Shown here: one piece after another, positions 43,239-52,624 of the stretch | Position numbering within the stretch: the first letter of the stretch is position 1 | Layout: the number at the start of each line of letters is the position of its first letter | Assembly: GCF_000968685.2 (NCBI RefSeq) | Contig: NZ_LAKD02000122.1 | Span: forward strand, 1-64,000 | Direction of reading: 5' to 3' | From: Streptomyces antioxidans | Lineage (GTDB): Bacteria > Actinomycetota > Actinomycetes > Streptomycetales > Streptomycetaceae | Length of the DNA stretch: 64,000 nucleotides | Notes under the pieces: model-generated | Databases searched by the model: none | What the model was told of the DNA's origin: nothing | What the model saw: the letters and a program-made list of their open reading frames with translations, nothing else | Position numbers and translations under genes: made by a program

Positions 43239-46200
43239 CTATCTGCTGCCTAACTCGCCGGGCAGCCAGCCCAGTTGAACTAGCCGGCGGCCACCCTTGC
43301 GGGTGACCAGGGTGCCGCGCCCCTGGGGGAGGCGGCGGGGGCGGGTGTTGCCGAGGAGGTCGCCTTCGGCTGGGTCGCCCGAGAGGATGACGCCCTGGGC
43401 GCCGAGTTCCTTGATGCGCTGCATGAAGGGCTCGTACGAGGAGCGTGAGGCGCCGGCCGTGTTGCGAGCGATGATCAGGCGGACCCCGACGTCGCGGGCG
43501 TAGGGCAGCCCCCGCGTCAGGAAGTCGAGGGGGTTTCCGGCGCTCGTGGCGACGAGTTCGTAGTCGTCGACGATGACGAAGAACTGCGGGCCGCTCCACC
43601 AACTGTGCTCGCGCAGTTGTCGCGGAGTGACCTCCGGGCCGGGGGCTCGGTGTTCCATGAGGGTGCTCAGGGCGTCCATGTGCATTTCGAGCGCCGGGGC
43701 GGCGGGGGCGTACTCCAGGAGGTGGGAGTCCGGTACGGCCTCCAGAAGCGTGCGGCGGTAGTCGCCGACGATGATCCGTGCCTCATCGGGCGTGTAGCGC
43801 TGGCTGATCTGCTGGGCAAGCAGGCGGAGCAGAGAGGTCTTGCCCGATTCACTCTCGCCGAAGACCACGAAGAACGGATCGGAATCGAAGTCGATGAAGA
43901 CAGGCTCCATTCGGTCCTCGGCGATGCCGATCGGCAGACCGAGGTGCGGGTTCTCAAAGCTTGCGGGAAGGCGCTCGGAGGGGAGTTCGCGGGGGAGGAC
44001 GCGGACCTCGGGGGCCCGGGGGCCGGTCCAGTGGGTGTTGACGGCGCGAACCAGGGTGGCTGTCGATTCAGGGGTTGCGGTTGCGGTTGCAGTTGCGGTC
44101 GGTCCAGTCGAGGCCGGTCCTGTCGACGCCGACGACGCGTTCGTGCCGGTCGTGGCCAGCTCCGTCAATGACGGATCGCCCATCTGCCCGTCCGCCTCCG
44201 TCCACAGGGTGCCTTCCATCCGCGGTTGCGCGGCCAAGAAGTGCAGCCGCTCGGGGACCTGGCCGCGACCCGGTGCGCCGACCGGGACATTGGCTGCCAC
44301 CTTACGGTCGAAGTCGGAGTCCAGGGGATCACCGAGACGCAGTTCCAGACGGTTCATGAACTGGTCCTTCAGCGCTGCCCTTATCTCCATGTACCGCGTG
44401 GCCGACAAGACCACATGGACGCCGTAGCCCAGTCCCCGCGTCGCGAGGTCCATGACGACCCCCTCGAACTGCTCGTACTCCTGCTTGAAGGTGCCCCAGC
44501 CGTCAATGACCAAGAAGACGTCCCCCCAGACTTCGTCAGGGAGCTCACCGGCTGCCCGCCGCTTGCGGTAGCCGGCGATGGAGTCGACGCCGTGCGTACG
44601 GAAGAACTCCTCGCGGTGGCTCAGCACTCCGGTGGCCTCGGCGACCGTACGGCGCACCCGGTCCGGGTCGAGACGCGACGCCACTCCGCCGACATGCGGC
44701 AGCTCCGAGATCCCCCTGAGGCCCCCGCCGCCGAAGTCCAGGCAGTAGAACTGCACCTCATGCGGGGTGTGGGTCAGGGCGAAGGACGCGATGAGCGTAC
44801 GCAGCAGGGTGGATTTACCGGACTGTGGGCCGCCCACCACCAGCAGATGGCCAGCGGCGTCCGAGAAGTCGCGGTAGAGGATCTCACGCCGCTGCTCGAA
44901 GGGCTTGTCGACCAGCCCGACCGGGACCACCAGCCCGCCCGACCCCGCATAGTCCGGCGCATGCAGACCACGCGCCTGCGAGACCGCCAGCGAGGGCAGC
45001 AGTTCGTCGAGTGCGGGGGAGGTGTCCAGGGGCGGAGGCCACACCTCGTGCGCGGCCGGCCCCTGACCCTCGAGACGCCGGACGATGACGTCCAGGACCG
45101 TGTCCGACAGCGCGTCGCTCGGGTGAGCCGTAATGGCGGCGGGTGCGGGCGCGGCGTAGGAGACCGGCACCGGGGCGGCCGTGAACAGCGTCGGCCGACG
45201 GTCCATTCGCCGTGAGCCGCCCGCCCCGTCGTCCGCCAGCGCCCCGGCGGTGCGGTATGGACCCGAGACGTATGCGGCCTTGAAACGCACCATCTCGTCC
45301 GCACCGAACTTCAGATAGCCGGAACCGGGCAGCGATGGCAAGTGGTGAGCGTCCGGCACGCCCAGCACCGCCCGGGACTCGGTGGCGGAGAAGGTGCGCA
45401 GGCCGAGTCGGTACGACAGATAGGTGTCGAGGCCGCGCAGTCGCCCCTCCTCCAGCCGCTGGGTGGCCAGCAGCAGATGGACACCGAGCGACCGGCCGAT
45501 GCGGCCGATCTGAATGAACATCTCGATGAAGTCCGGTTTGGCGCTGAGCAGTTCACTGAACTCATCGATGATCAGCACAAGCGAGGGGACAGGCTCCAGA
45601 GGCGCCCCCGCGACCCGCGCCCGTTCGTAGTCATGGACGTTGGCGTAGTTGCCCGAGGCACGCAGCACCTCCTGGCGGCGCTGCAATTCGCCCCGGATCG
45701 AGGCCTCCATACGGTCCACGAGCGTCAGGTCGTCCGCGAGGTTGGTGATGACCGCCGAGACATGCGGCAGATCGGCCATGCCGGTGAACGTCGCACCGCC
45801 CTTGAAGTCCGCCAGGACGAAGTTGAGATGTGCGGAGGAGTGGGTGACGGCGAGAGCCAGGACCAGTGTGCGCAGCAGCTCGGACTTTCCGGAGCCGGTC
45901 GCGCCCACGCACAGGCCGTGCGGGCCCATACCGCCCTGCGCCGCCTCCTTCAGGTCCAGCATCACTGGTTCACCGTCCTCGCCGACCCCGATGGGGACCC
46001 GAAGGCGTTCGCTCGTCGTCCGGGGCCGCCAGGTCCGGGCCACGTCCACCGCCGATGCGTCGCCGAGGTCCAGCAGATCGGTGAAGTCGAGCTCGTCCAG
46101 GAGGGGTTCGTCGTTGCCCCCGGCGCCGACGCGGAGTGGTGCGAGCTGGCGGGCCAGGGCCTCGGCCGCCTCCAGGGGGAGCACGTCCGGCTCGCCCTCG

Positions 46201-47348
46201 TAGACCAGTCCGGCGGCGGACTCCAGGAACAGTTTTCCGGGGCGTACGTCGAGCGACAGGCTGCCGCGCGGTTCGTCCAGTTCCCCCGGCACCACTTCCG
46301 CGACGGTGACGCCCTGGATGCCGTCCGCACTCGCCAGCAGGGAGTCCGGCGGGACGATGCCCCCGTCCAGCACGACGAGAAGGTGAGGCGCGTCCAGGAC
46401 GGGCGGACCGTCCGGGGCGAATCGGGGGCGCTCGGACAGCGGGCTGCCCCGGCCGCCCGAACCATGCGCCGCCAGAAGCTCCTCCAGCTCGAGCGCGTCC
46501 TGGCAGAACAGCCGCCGGGTGCCCGCCCCGTCCAGCGCCCCGGGGACCTGGGTGTGCGGCAGCCACTTGGTCCATTCCCAGCGTGCGACCGCTTCCCGCC
46601 CGTCGGCCAGGACCGCCACGGCCAGGTCCTCCGGGGAGTGAAGGGTGACCAGTTGGCACACCAGCGCGCGGGTGGTGCCCTGGGCCGTGGCCGGGTCCCC
46701 GGACACCGTGAAGTGGTAGAAGCGGCGCAACGAGACCGCGACCGGTAGTCCGTCCACCGCGCCGTACACCATCAGGAACCGCTGCATCGCGCCCGCTGCG
46801 AGGGGTTCCAGCTCCTCGATCAGCGCCGTGGTCGGGGCCACCAGGGGCGTCGACAGCTGCTGGGGACCGATACCGATACGGGCCTGCCCGAAGTCCTCGT
46901 CGCCGACCCGGCGTTCCCATATCCGGCTGCCCTCCGCGGCCACCGCCCAGAGCTGGTCGGGCGCGGGGTGCAGATAGAGCAGCACATCGAGTTGGGTGCG
47001 CGCCGTACGGCGGACACCGCGGCGCAGTTGCGCGAGGTACCTCAGGTAGTCGCGGCGTACGCTCCCGGCCCGGCCCTCCGTCCCGCGCCGGAAACGCGCG
47101 ATCTGGGCGGCGACGGTCGCGAGGGCCGATGCCAGCATCAGCCAGCCCATGACGCGCATGAACGGACCCGCGCCCGAGTTGAAGAAGTAGACCATCGATC
47201 CGCCCATGCCGAGCACGGGCACCAACTGCGTCAACAGTCCTTGCTGCTCTCCGCGCGGCAGTTCGGGCGGAGAGCTGAGCTCGACTTCGTCCGTGGGCAC
47301 GGTCGGCGGCAGCGCCCGGGGTGGACGCTTGACGAGAATCTGGCTCAC
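43239..47348 (-). CDS. eccC: Type VII secretion FtsK/SpoIIIE ATPase EccC, copy 2
   Basis: This 1369-residue paralogue of the EccC at 30198-34163 has two N-terminal membrane helices and three ATPase domains, Walker A GATGSGKSELL (about residue 485), GGPQSGKSTLL (about 843) and GESESGKTSLL (about 1166). Walker B is VLIIDEFSEL, VIDGW and VDDYE, so again only domain 1 keeps the catalytic Glu. The copies are similar throughout (both have QRLEEGRLRGLDTYLSYR). Copy 2 has an extra Thr/Ala-rich insert of about 45 residues near residue 1075, before the third domain. The start is GTG 47348 (VSQILVKRPPR). It is divergent from the beta-propeller gene at 47691. Confidence 0.93.
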   Translation of the reverse strand: MSQILVKRPPRALPPTVPTDEVELSSPPELPRGEQQGLLTQLVPVLGMGGSMVYFFNSGAGPFMRVMGWLMLASALATVAAQIARFRRGTEGRAGSVRRDYLRYLAQLRRGVRRTARTQLDVLLYLHPAPDQLWAVAAEGSRIWERRVGDEDFGQARIGIGPQQLSTPLVAPTTALIEELEPLAAGAMQRFLMVYGAVDGLPVAVSLRRFYHFTVSGDPATAQGTTRALVCQLVTLHSPEDLAVAVLADGREAVARWEWTKWLPHTQVPGALDGAGTRRLFCQDALELEELLAAHGSGGRGSPLSERPRFAPDGPPVLDAPHLLVVLDGGIVPPDSLLASADGIQGVTVAEVVPGELDEPRGSLSLDVRPGKLFLESAAGLVYEGEPDVLPLEAAEALARQLAPLRVGAGGNDEPLLDELDFTDLLDLGDASAVDVARTWRPRTTSERLRVPIGVGEDGEPVMLDLKEAAQGGMGPHGLCVGATGSGKSELLRTLVLALAVTHSSAHLNFVLADFKGGATFTGMADLPHVSAVITNLADDLTLVDRMEASIRGELQRRQEVLRASGNYANVHDYERARVAGAPLEPVPSLVLIIDEFSELLSAKPDFIEMFIQIGRIGRSLGVHLLLATQRLEEGRLRGLDTYLSYRLGLRTFSATESRAVLGVPDAHHLPSLPGSGYLKFGADEMVRFKAAYVSGPYRTAGALADDGAGGSRRMDRRPTLFTAAPVPVSYAAPAPAAITAHPSDALSDTVLDVIVRRLEGQGPAAHEVWPPPLDTSPALDELLPSLAVSQARGLHAPDYAGSGGLVVPVGLVDKPFEQRREILYRDFSDAAGHLLVVGGPQSGKSTLLRTLIASFALTHTPHEVQFYCLDFGGGGLRGISELPHVGGVASRLDPDRVRRTVAEATGVLSHREEFFRTHGVDSIAGYRKRRAAGELPDEVWGDVFLVIDGWGTFKQEYEQFEGVVMDLATRGLGYGVHVVLSATRYMEIRAALKDQFMNRLELRLGDPLDSDFDRKVAANVPVGAPGRGQVPERLHFLAAQPRMEGTLWTEADGQMGDPSLTELATTGTNASSASTGPASTGPTATATATATPESTATLVRAVNTHWTGPRAPEVRVLPRELPSERLPASFENPHLGLPIGIAEDRMEPVFIDFDSDPFFVVFGESESGKTSLLRLLAQQISQRYTPDEARIIVGDYRRTLLEAVPDSHLLEYAPAAPALEMHMDALSTLMEHRAPGPEVTPRQLREHSWWSGPQFFVIVDDYELVATSAGNPLDFLTRGLPYARDVGVRLIIARNTAGASRSSYEPFMQRIKELGAQGVILSGDPAEGDLLGNTRPRRLPQGRGTLVTRKGGRRLVQLGWLPGELGSR

Positions 47349-47690
47349 CGGGTGGCCAATCCCCCTTCTGTGGTCTCCCGTGCAAGGAGCGAGATCCGTT
47401 GTGGCGTCGCACGGCACTCCGGCGACACGATTCCCCGAACTCGGTGAGCCTATCGACACGGGCTGTCACCATGTGGTGGCACCCCGGCGTGTCGTGGGTA
47501 TGAACAGGAAATCTCCACGGCCTTGAGGGGGGAAGGGACCATCGTGCGCCGTGCACGATGCCTCCTGCGCCGTCCATCCATGAAACGGGGGGTCGAGAAC
47601 CGAGCGTCCGGTGATACAAAGATCTCCCGCTCCCGAAATGTCATCGCAGAGCGGGATCTTCCAGTGGACTCGCCGAAGAGGTAAGCGCTG
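47349..47690. other. Divergent intergenic region between eccC copy 2 and the beta-propeller gene
   Basis: This 342-bp stretch has no supported gene. It should hold the promoters for both divergent genes, but no well-spaced consensus was seen. It contains two hairpins: an 8-bp perfect stem (47540-47547 with 47553-47560) and a longer one (47621-47632 with 47649-47658, one bulged base) that ends 32 bases before the downstream start, so it is likely in the 5' leader. Confidence 0.6.
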
Positions 47691-49514
47691 ATGCCGCAGC
47701 CGCCCCAGCCCCCCGACCAGCCACCGCCCGGTGGTTTCGGCGCGCCGCAGGATCCTGGTCAGGGCGGCCAGCCGTCCAAGGACGGCTCTGGCGCGTCGCC
47801 GCGGCGTCCGAACCCGCCTCGTCCGCCCGCGCCGCCGACCGCCCCTCCGGCGCCCCCGGTGGGTCCCCCTACGGGCCATACTCCGCCCCAGATATGGGAC
47901 ACGGGTGTGCTGCCACCGGGCCCTCCCGCGGTGCCCGGAGTCCCGGCTCCTCCCCGGGCCGACCCCGCCAACCCGTACGCACAGGACCCGTACAACTACA
48001 ACTCGGCGCAGGAAGGGCCCGGGTACGGCGGCATGTACACCCCACCGCCCGGGCAGCCCTACGGCACGCTTCCCTCCGGCGGTGGCAGCAGCGGCCGGAA
48101 TACGAGCCGCAAGGCCGTCGTCATCGGCGCGGCCGCGGCGGTGCTGCTCGCGGCGGGCGGCGGGGTGTACGCGGCGGTAGGCGGTGGTGACGACGACAAG
48201 AGGCCCGCCGCTACCTCGACGACCACCCCCGCTGGTCAGGACCGGCAGGACGCCACCCCCGAGCCGACCGGAAACGGTGAGAGCGCCGGCGGCCGGGATC
48301 GTGGCGAAGGCGAGAGTGACCCCAACGACGTGCGCCGGGCCGGCGAGGCGAAGGTCCTCTACCAAACGCCCGCGCCCGAGGTCTCCAAGAAGGGCCTCGA
48401 TGTGCCCGGCTTCTGGGTGATGAAGGGATATGTGGTCAAGGCGGTCGAAGACAAGATCGTGGCGTATAAGGACGACGGCACGAAGAAGTGGACGCTCTCC
48501 CTGCCCAAGGCCGTCTGCGCCGCGCCCGACTCCACGACCGACGGCAAGGTCGTGGTCGCCTACGAGGGGCACGGAAAGGACTCGTGCAGCCAACTCGCCC
48601 TGATCGACCTGGACAAGGGAGTCAGGCTCTGGGACCACGACGCTCCCGAGGCGGGTTCCTTCGGTGGCGGCCACACCAGCATGGGCATGGCCCAGAGCGG
48701 CGATCTCGTCGGCATGTCCTGGTTCGGCGGTTCGGCCGTCGTCAAAGTCCGTGACGGTAAGGAGGTCGCCGTCGACAAGCCGAGCCCGGGTTGTTCCGTT
48801 GACGGTTACGCCGGAGGGAAGGCGCTGCTGCGCGCCTACTCCTGCACCAATGGCACGGCCAAGCTGCAAAAGGTGGCGTCGAACGGCGCGATCACATGGA
48901 CCTATGTCGTCCGTAAGGGCTACAAGGTCGACAAGATCTTCTCCACCAGCCCCGTTGTGATCGCTCTGAGCGACCAGGACCGCAAGGCCGGTGGCATTCT
49001 GGCCATATCGGACAGTGGTAAGGAGCGGTCGGCCCTGGCCGTGGGGAAGCAGTCCTACCAGCCGCTGTGCGGAACGGACCTCTTCGGCACCAATTTGGGC
49101 AGCTGTCAGGGCGTCACCGCCTCCACGGACACCTTCTATCTGCCGACCGAGATGACCCAGGACAGCGCCGGGGGCTCGACGAGTGAGATCCACGCCTTCG
49201 ACCTGGACACGGGGAAGAGGAAGTGGGCGGCCGAGGTGGCCGGTCGGATGCTGCTGCCCTTGCGCGTGGACGGCAAGAATCTGATCGCCTATGAGGAGCC
49301 CTCATATGACGAGGCCGGTCTGGTCGTCAGCATCGGCCCGGACGGCGGCAAGCCGAGAACCGTGCTGAAGTTGCCCCGGGCCACCCGCGAGGCGGAGAAC
49401 GGCTTCTACTCCGCCACTCACGACTACCGGAACGGCATTTTCTACATCGCCTCGAACCGCATAACGGGGACTGAGGGCACCGGCGAGAAGCTCATCATGG
49501 CCTTCGGTTCCTGA
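47691..49514 (+). CDS. Membrane-anchored PQQ-type beta-propeller protein with Pro-rich N-terminus
   Basis: The 607-residue protein has a Pro/Gly-rich cytoplasmic N-terminus of about 140 residues (DQPPPGGFGAPQDPGQGG, PYAQDPYNYN), one membrane helix (AVVIGAAAAVLLAAGGGVYA) and an extracellular beta-propeller of PQQ-like blades: KIVAYKDDGTKKWTLSLP, ALIDLDKGVRLWDHDAP, GAITWTYVV, HAFDLDTGKRKWAAEV. Such proteins bind partners or substrates through the propeller; no cofactor-binding enzyme motif is seen. Four Cys suggest disulphides. Its location beside the second eccC suggests an accessory or sensor role in secretion. ATG 47691 follows AGAGGTAAG. Confidence 0.78.
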   Translation: MPQPPQPPDQPPPGGFGAPQDPGQGGQPSKDGSGASPRRPNPPRPPAPPTAPPAPPVGPPTGHTPPQIWDTGVLPPGPPAVPGVPAPPRADPANPYAQDPYNYNSAQEGPGYGGMYTPPPGQPYGTLPSGGGSSGRNTSRKAVVIGAAAAVLLAAGGGVYAAVGGGDDDKRPAATSTTTPAGQDRQDATPEPTGNGESAGGRDRGEGESDPNDVRRAGEAKVLYQTPAPEVSKKGLDVPGFWVMKGYVVKAVEDKIVAYKDDGTKKWTLSLPKAVCAAPDSTTDGKVVVAYEGHGKDSCSQLALIDLDKGVRLWDHDAPEAGSFGGGHTSMGMAQSGDLVGMSWFGGSAVVKVRDGKEVAVDKPSPGCSVDGYAGGKALLRAYSCTNGTAKLQKVASNGAITWTYVVRKGYKVDKIFSTSPVVIALSDQDRKAGGILAISDSGKERSALAVGKQSYQPLCGTDLFGTNLGSCQGVTASTDTFYLPTEMTQDSAGGSTSEIHAFDLDTGKRKWAAEVAGRMLLPLRVDGKNLIAYEEPSYDEAGLVVSIGPDGGKPRTVLKLPRATREAENGFYSATHDYRNGIFYIASNRITGTEGTGEKLIMAFGS

Positions 49515-49546
49515 AGGTGAGCCGAGCCACCGACCACTGCCGGAGA

Positions 49547-49572
49547 GGGTGGCCACCGGCCGGCGACCACCC
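49547..49572. terminator. Weak hairpin between convergent genes
   Basis: A 6-bp stem GGGTGG/CCACCC (49547-49552 with 49567-49572) lies between the convergent propeller and DUF397 genes. It may terminate one or both. Confidence 0.35.
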
Positions 49573-49594
49573 CCTCATCGGCCCCTTATGCGCC

Positions 49595-49825
49595 TCAGTT
49601 CACGTCGAACTCGCCGTCCCGTGCGCCCAGCACGAAGGCACGCCACTCAGCCTCCGTGTAGCGCAGCACGGTCTCGGGGTCGGTTGAATTCCGCATGGCC
49701 ACTGCCCCGTTCGGCAGATAGGCGATCTCCACCCGGTCTTCGGAGGTGCTGCCAGGTGCGCTGAGCCATTCGACACCGGAAATGTCGAGGGCGTACAGCT
49801 CTTCCTTCTCTTTGGCGTCGGCCAC
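49595..49825 (-). CDS. Orphan DUF397 protein (BldB family)
   Basis: The 76-residue protein is a single DUF397 domain: LDISGVEWLSAPG, VEIAYLPNGAVAMRNSTDPE and the signature YTEAEWRAFVLGARDGEFD at the C-terminus. DUF397 proteins are usually encoded beside an XRE-type regulator; none is nearby here. BldB, a developmental regulator of Streptomyces, belongs to this family, and its gene lies in the same chromosomal neighbourhood in S. coelicolor as I recall. Orthology with bldB is therefore plausible but not shown, and I leave the symbol empty. GTG 49825 follows AAGGGG by 10 bases; a longer frame to 49918 has no better site. Confidence 0.78.
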   Translation of the reverse strand: MADAKEKEELYALDISGVEWLSAPGSTSEDRVEIAYLPNGAVAMRNSTDPETVLRYTEAEWRAFVLGARDGEFDVN

Positions 49826-50142
49826 TGGTGGAGAACCCCTTCGGATACCGCGGATAACATCCCGCCCGGCCTTTGGGCGGAAGGCGAGGGCGGGCCAGTG
49901 CGCCCGGGCTCCCGCCACGTCTCACAGTGTTGTCCACAGCGCGTCACGCGGCAATCGAACACGGGGACAAGGCCCCGGTGGGGTGGCGCCGCGGGCGTAA
50001 CGCGGGCGGGGTGACGGGATGGACCGGGGGTGGGGGCCTTCCGGATGAGTACGGGCCACAGCACACGGAGAACCGCAGCTATGAATGAGGCGGTACGCCA
50101 TCCCGGCCGCTTGGACCGTCGCCACGGTCACAGGGGACGTTT
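49826..50142. other. Divergent intergenic region, DUF397 gene to kinase remnant
   Basis: This 317-bp stretch has no supported gene. It must carry the promoter of the DUF397 gene. A 6-bp hairpin with a 7-base loop (49862-49867 with 49875-49880) was the only structure noted. Confidence 0.55.
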
Positions 50143-52624
50143 GTGGAGCCGTTGAGCCAGGGCGATCCGCGGCGGCTCGGCCCGTATCACATCATCGCGC
50201 GCCTGGGACCGGACGCCGGTGAAGCCCCGGCCGTGGAACCCCGCTTCATCGCGCGCAGTGCGGCGGGGGACCGTACGGTCGTCATCACCGCACCGTCGCG
50301 AGAGCTCGTGGACGACGCCGCGTACCGGGAGCGCTTCCGGGGGGCGGAGAACGCACGGCTTCTGGGCGGCGGGCGGCCTCCGCTGTGGCTCGCTCCCGTT
50401 GTCGAGGTTTCAGGCGGGGAGACCGGGCAGCCCTGGAGCGTCACGCCCTTCTTGCCCATGCTGTCGCTGCCCGCCGTGCTGGAGGCGAACGGGGGCCGCT
50501 TCCGATGCGCACCGTAAGGGCGTTGGGAGCGGCGCTGGCCGAGACGCTCGCAGAGGTGCACACCGCGGGCTCCGCCCACGCGGGTGTCGCACCGGGCACG
50601 GTCTTCCTGGCGGGGGACGGCCCGCGGCTGGTGGGTTATGGCGCGGTGCGGGCAGCCGCTCCGGATGGTGAGGCGCGGGTGGGGCTCCCGGGGCTGGAGG
50701 ACGGTGCCCTGCCGCCGGAGCAGGCCGCGGGTGGGCGGCCGCGGCCGCTGGGTGACGTCTTCGCGCTGGGCGCGGTGCTGGCGTACGCGGTCACCGGGCG
50801 GCGGCGGCCGGACGCCGAGGATCTGCCGGAGGAGTTGCGGGGCGTCGTTGCCCGGTGCCTGGCCCACGATCCGGCCGACGGCGCGGGCGCTGCTGGACGA
50901 GCTGATGCGCGGCGTCAGCGTCCCCTCTGTCTGGCGTCCACCTCTCCTCAAGTGCAGTGAGCACGGCGCCCATGGGTGCCCAGCCAACGGTTGTCGACGC
51001 GGGGCCCGCGGGCCCGAAGGGTGGCGCGCCGTGGGGAAGCGGGTGCGGGATCGACCGCCCTGGACGGCTCCGGTGGCATCAGCCGGGCCGCGGGCGCGCT
51101 GGGGCCGGGATGGCTGCCGGGGAGGGTGATCGCCGCGCTGTCCGAGCTGACCTCGGCGCTGCTGGCCGCGGAGGTCGAGACGGCTGAGGCGCCGTCTCCG
51201 GCGACGGCGGACGTGCCCGGCGGAGCCGGGCGCCGCCGGGAACCGGGAGTGGACAGGGGGTGGCGCGGCGCCTTCGGCTGTGCCCGGGTCCGGGCCGGTG
51301 CATGAGGAGGCCGGGACCGCGGCGAGGACCGAGGGTGCCCCGTCAGGGAAGCCCTTCACCCCGCCCCTCAGTCCTTCCAGGCGCCGCCTCCTGCTGGGCG
51401 TCGTCGGCGGTACGGCCGGAGTAGCCGTCGTCGGCGGTGCGACGTGGCTGGCGACGGCCCCGGACGCGCCCGCACCGCTTACGCAGGCCCAGCGCCTCGC
51501 CGCCCACCGCCCCAGCCGCCGGCTTCCGGGCGCACCGCCCACTCCTCTGTGGCGCTACGACGTCAAGGGGATGGCCTCGGCGTACGCGCCGCTCATCTGG
51601 CATGACGCGGTCGCCGTCCTCACGGGGAAGCGGCTGGTCGTCGGGATCGACCTCCGCACGGGCAGGCGGCTGTGGACGCGCGATGGACTGCGCCCGGCGG
51701 GTCAGCCCTGGGTAGCCGGTGGCGACGCGCTGATCGTTCCGGGGGACGGACCGGTGGCGCTGGAGCCGCGGACGGGGCGGGTCCACTGGCGTTCGAGCGA
51801 CTTCAGGCAGGGTGCACGGGATTCCTTCACGGGGTTGCTCGCGGTGGACGGGAGCACGGTCTGGTTCACGGCGGGCGCAAGGGGCGAGCGCGCGAATGGA
51901 GACCACGTCGTGGTCGCCTATGACCTCCATGAGCGCGCGGAGTTATGGAGCGGCCCCCTCGCGGCGGGTTTGAACGAGGGACATCTGCTGAAGGACGCTC
52001 TGGTGATGATGGCCGGCGGTGACCGGGAGGGAGCGGGCCCCAAGAGGGCAGTCGCGCTCAGCCGCGACCGCGGGAAGGAGCTGTGGCAGCGGGTTTATCC
52101 GGGCATGACCACGAAGGGGCTCGTCACCACCGACGCCCGTCGCACGCTCATCGCGGCCCTCGGAACCACCCTGCGGGGCTTCGACGCGGCCCAGGGCAAG
52201 CCCGCCTTGTGGTCCGTCGGTTCCAAGGGGAAGGGGCCCAAGGGCCGTCCCGCCGACTTCGGGCTTCCGCTGGTCCATGGGAAAACCGTGCACGTCGCCG
52301 ACGGTGGTTTCGCCCTCCACGCGATCGAGGCAACCACCGGCGAGATCCGGTGGCAGCGCGCGTATGGCTTTGTGATGAAGGCGCTCGCGGCGCCGCGCAC
52401 GCCCGACACCCTGGTCAGCCCGGGCGGGCGCAGGGTACTGAGGGCCGGTGACGCCGAGGTGGACGCCTTCGACGGTGAGGACGGCTCCTTGCTTGTGGCG
52501 CTTCACCGACGCCGGTGCCGATCTTGGCCCGCGCTCCCAATCGCCCCGCCGTAAGGTCGCGTTGACGGATAGCAGGGTCGTCGTCGCCGGGAGCGGAAGC
52601 GTCTACGCGCTGCCGCTCGATTAG
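50143..52624 (+). pseudogene. Ser/Thr kinase-like plus PQQ propeller protein, broken by several frameshifts
   Basis: The parts of one long protein are spread over different frames. Frame 1 (50143-50517) has the N-lobe: RRLGPYHIIARLG, RTVVITAPSRELVDDAAY. A G-run at 50491-50495, one base short, shifts to ALGAALAETLAEVHTAGSAH and the C-lobe. Near 50878 the expected DPADRPTARALLDEL is split between two frames, as if an 8-bp repeat unit was lost. Further shifts lie between 50950 and 51280. The frame from 51280 carries a membrane segment (RRRLLLGVVGGTAGVAVVGG) and propeller repeats, and is broken again near 52503; the natural end VYALPLD and its stop at 52622 are in another frame. The kinase motifs were already degenerate (HAGVAPGTV in place of the HRD loop). 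Confidence 0.72.

Noticed and set aside
47466..49193. 575-codon minus-strand frame opposite the propeller gene
   Set aside because: No motif or start signal; the plus-strand frame has propeller repeats and a membrane helix.
49595..49825. Firm naming as bldB
   Set aside because: DUF397 is a large family; neighbourhood and domain fit but a direct comparison was not possible.
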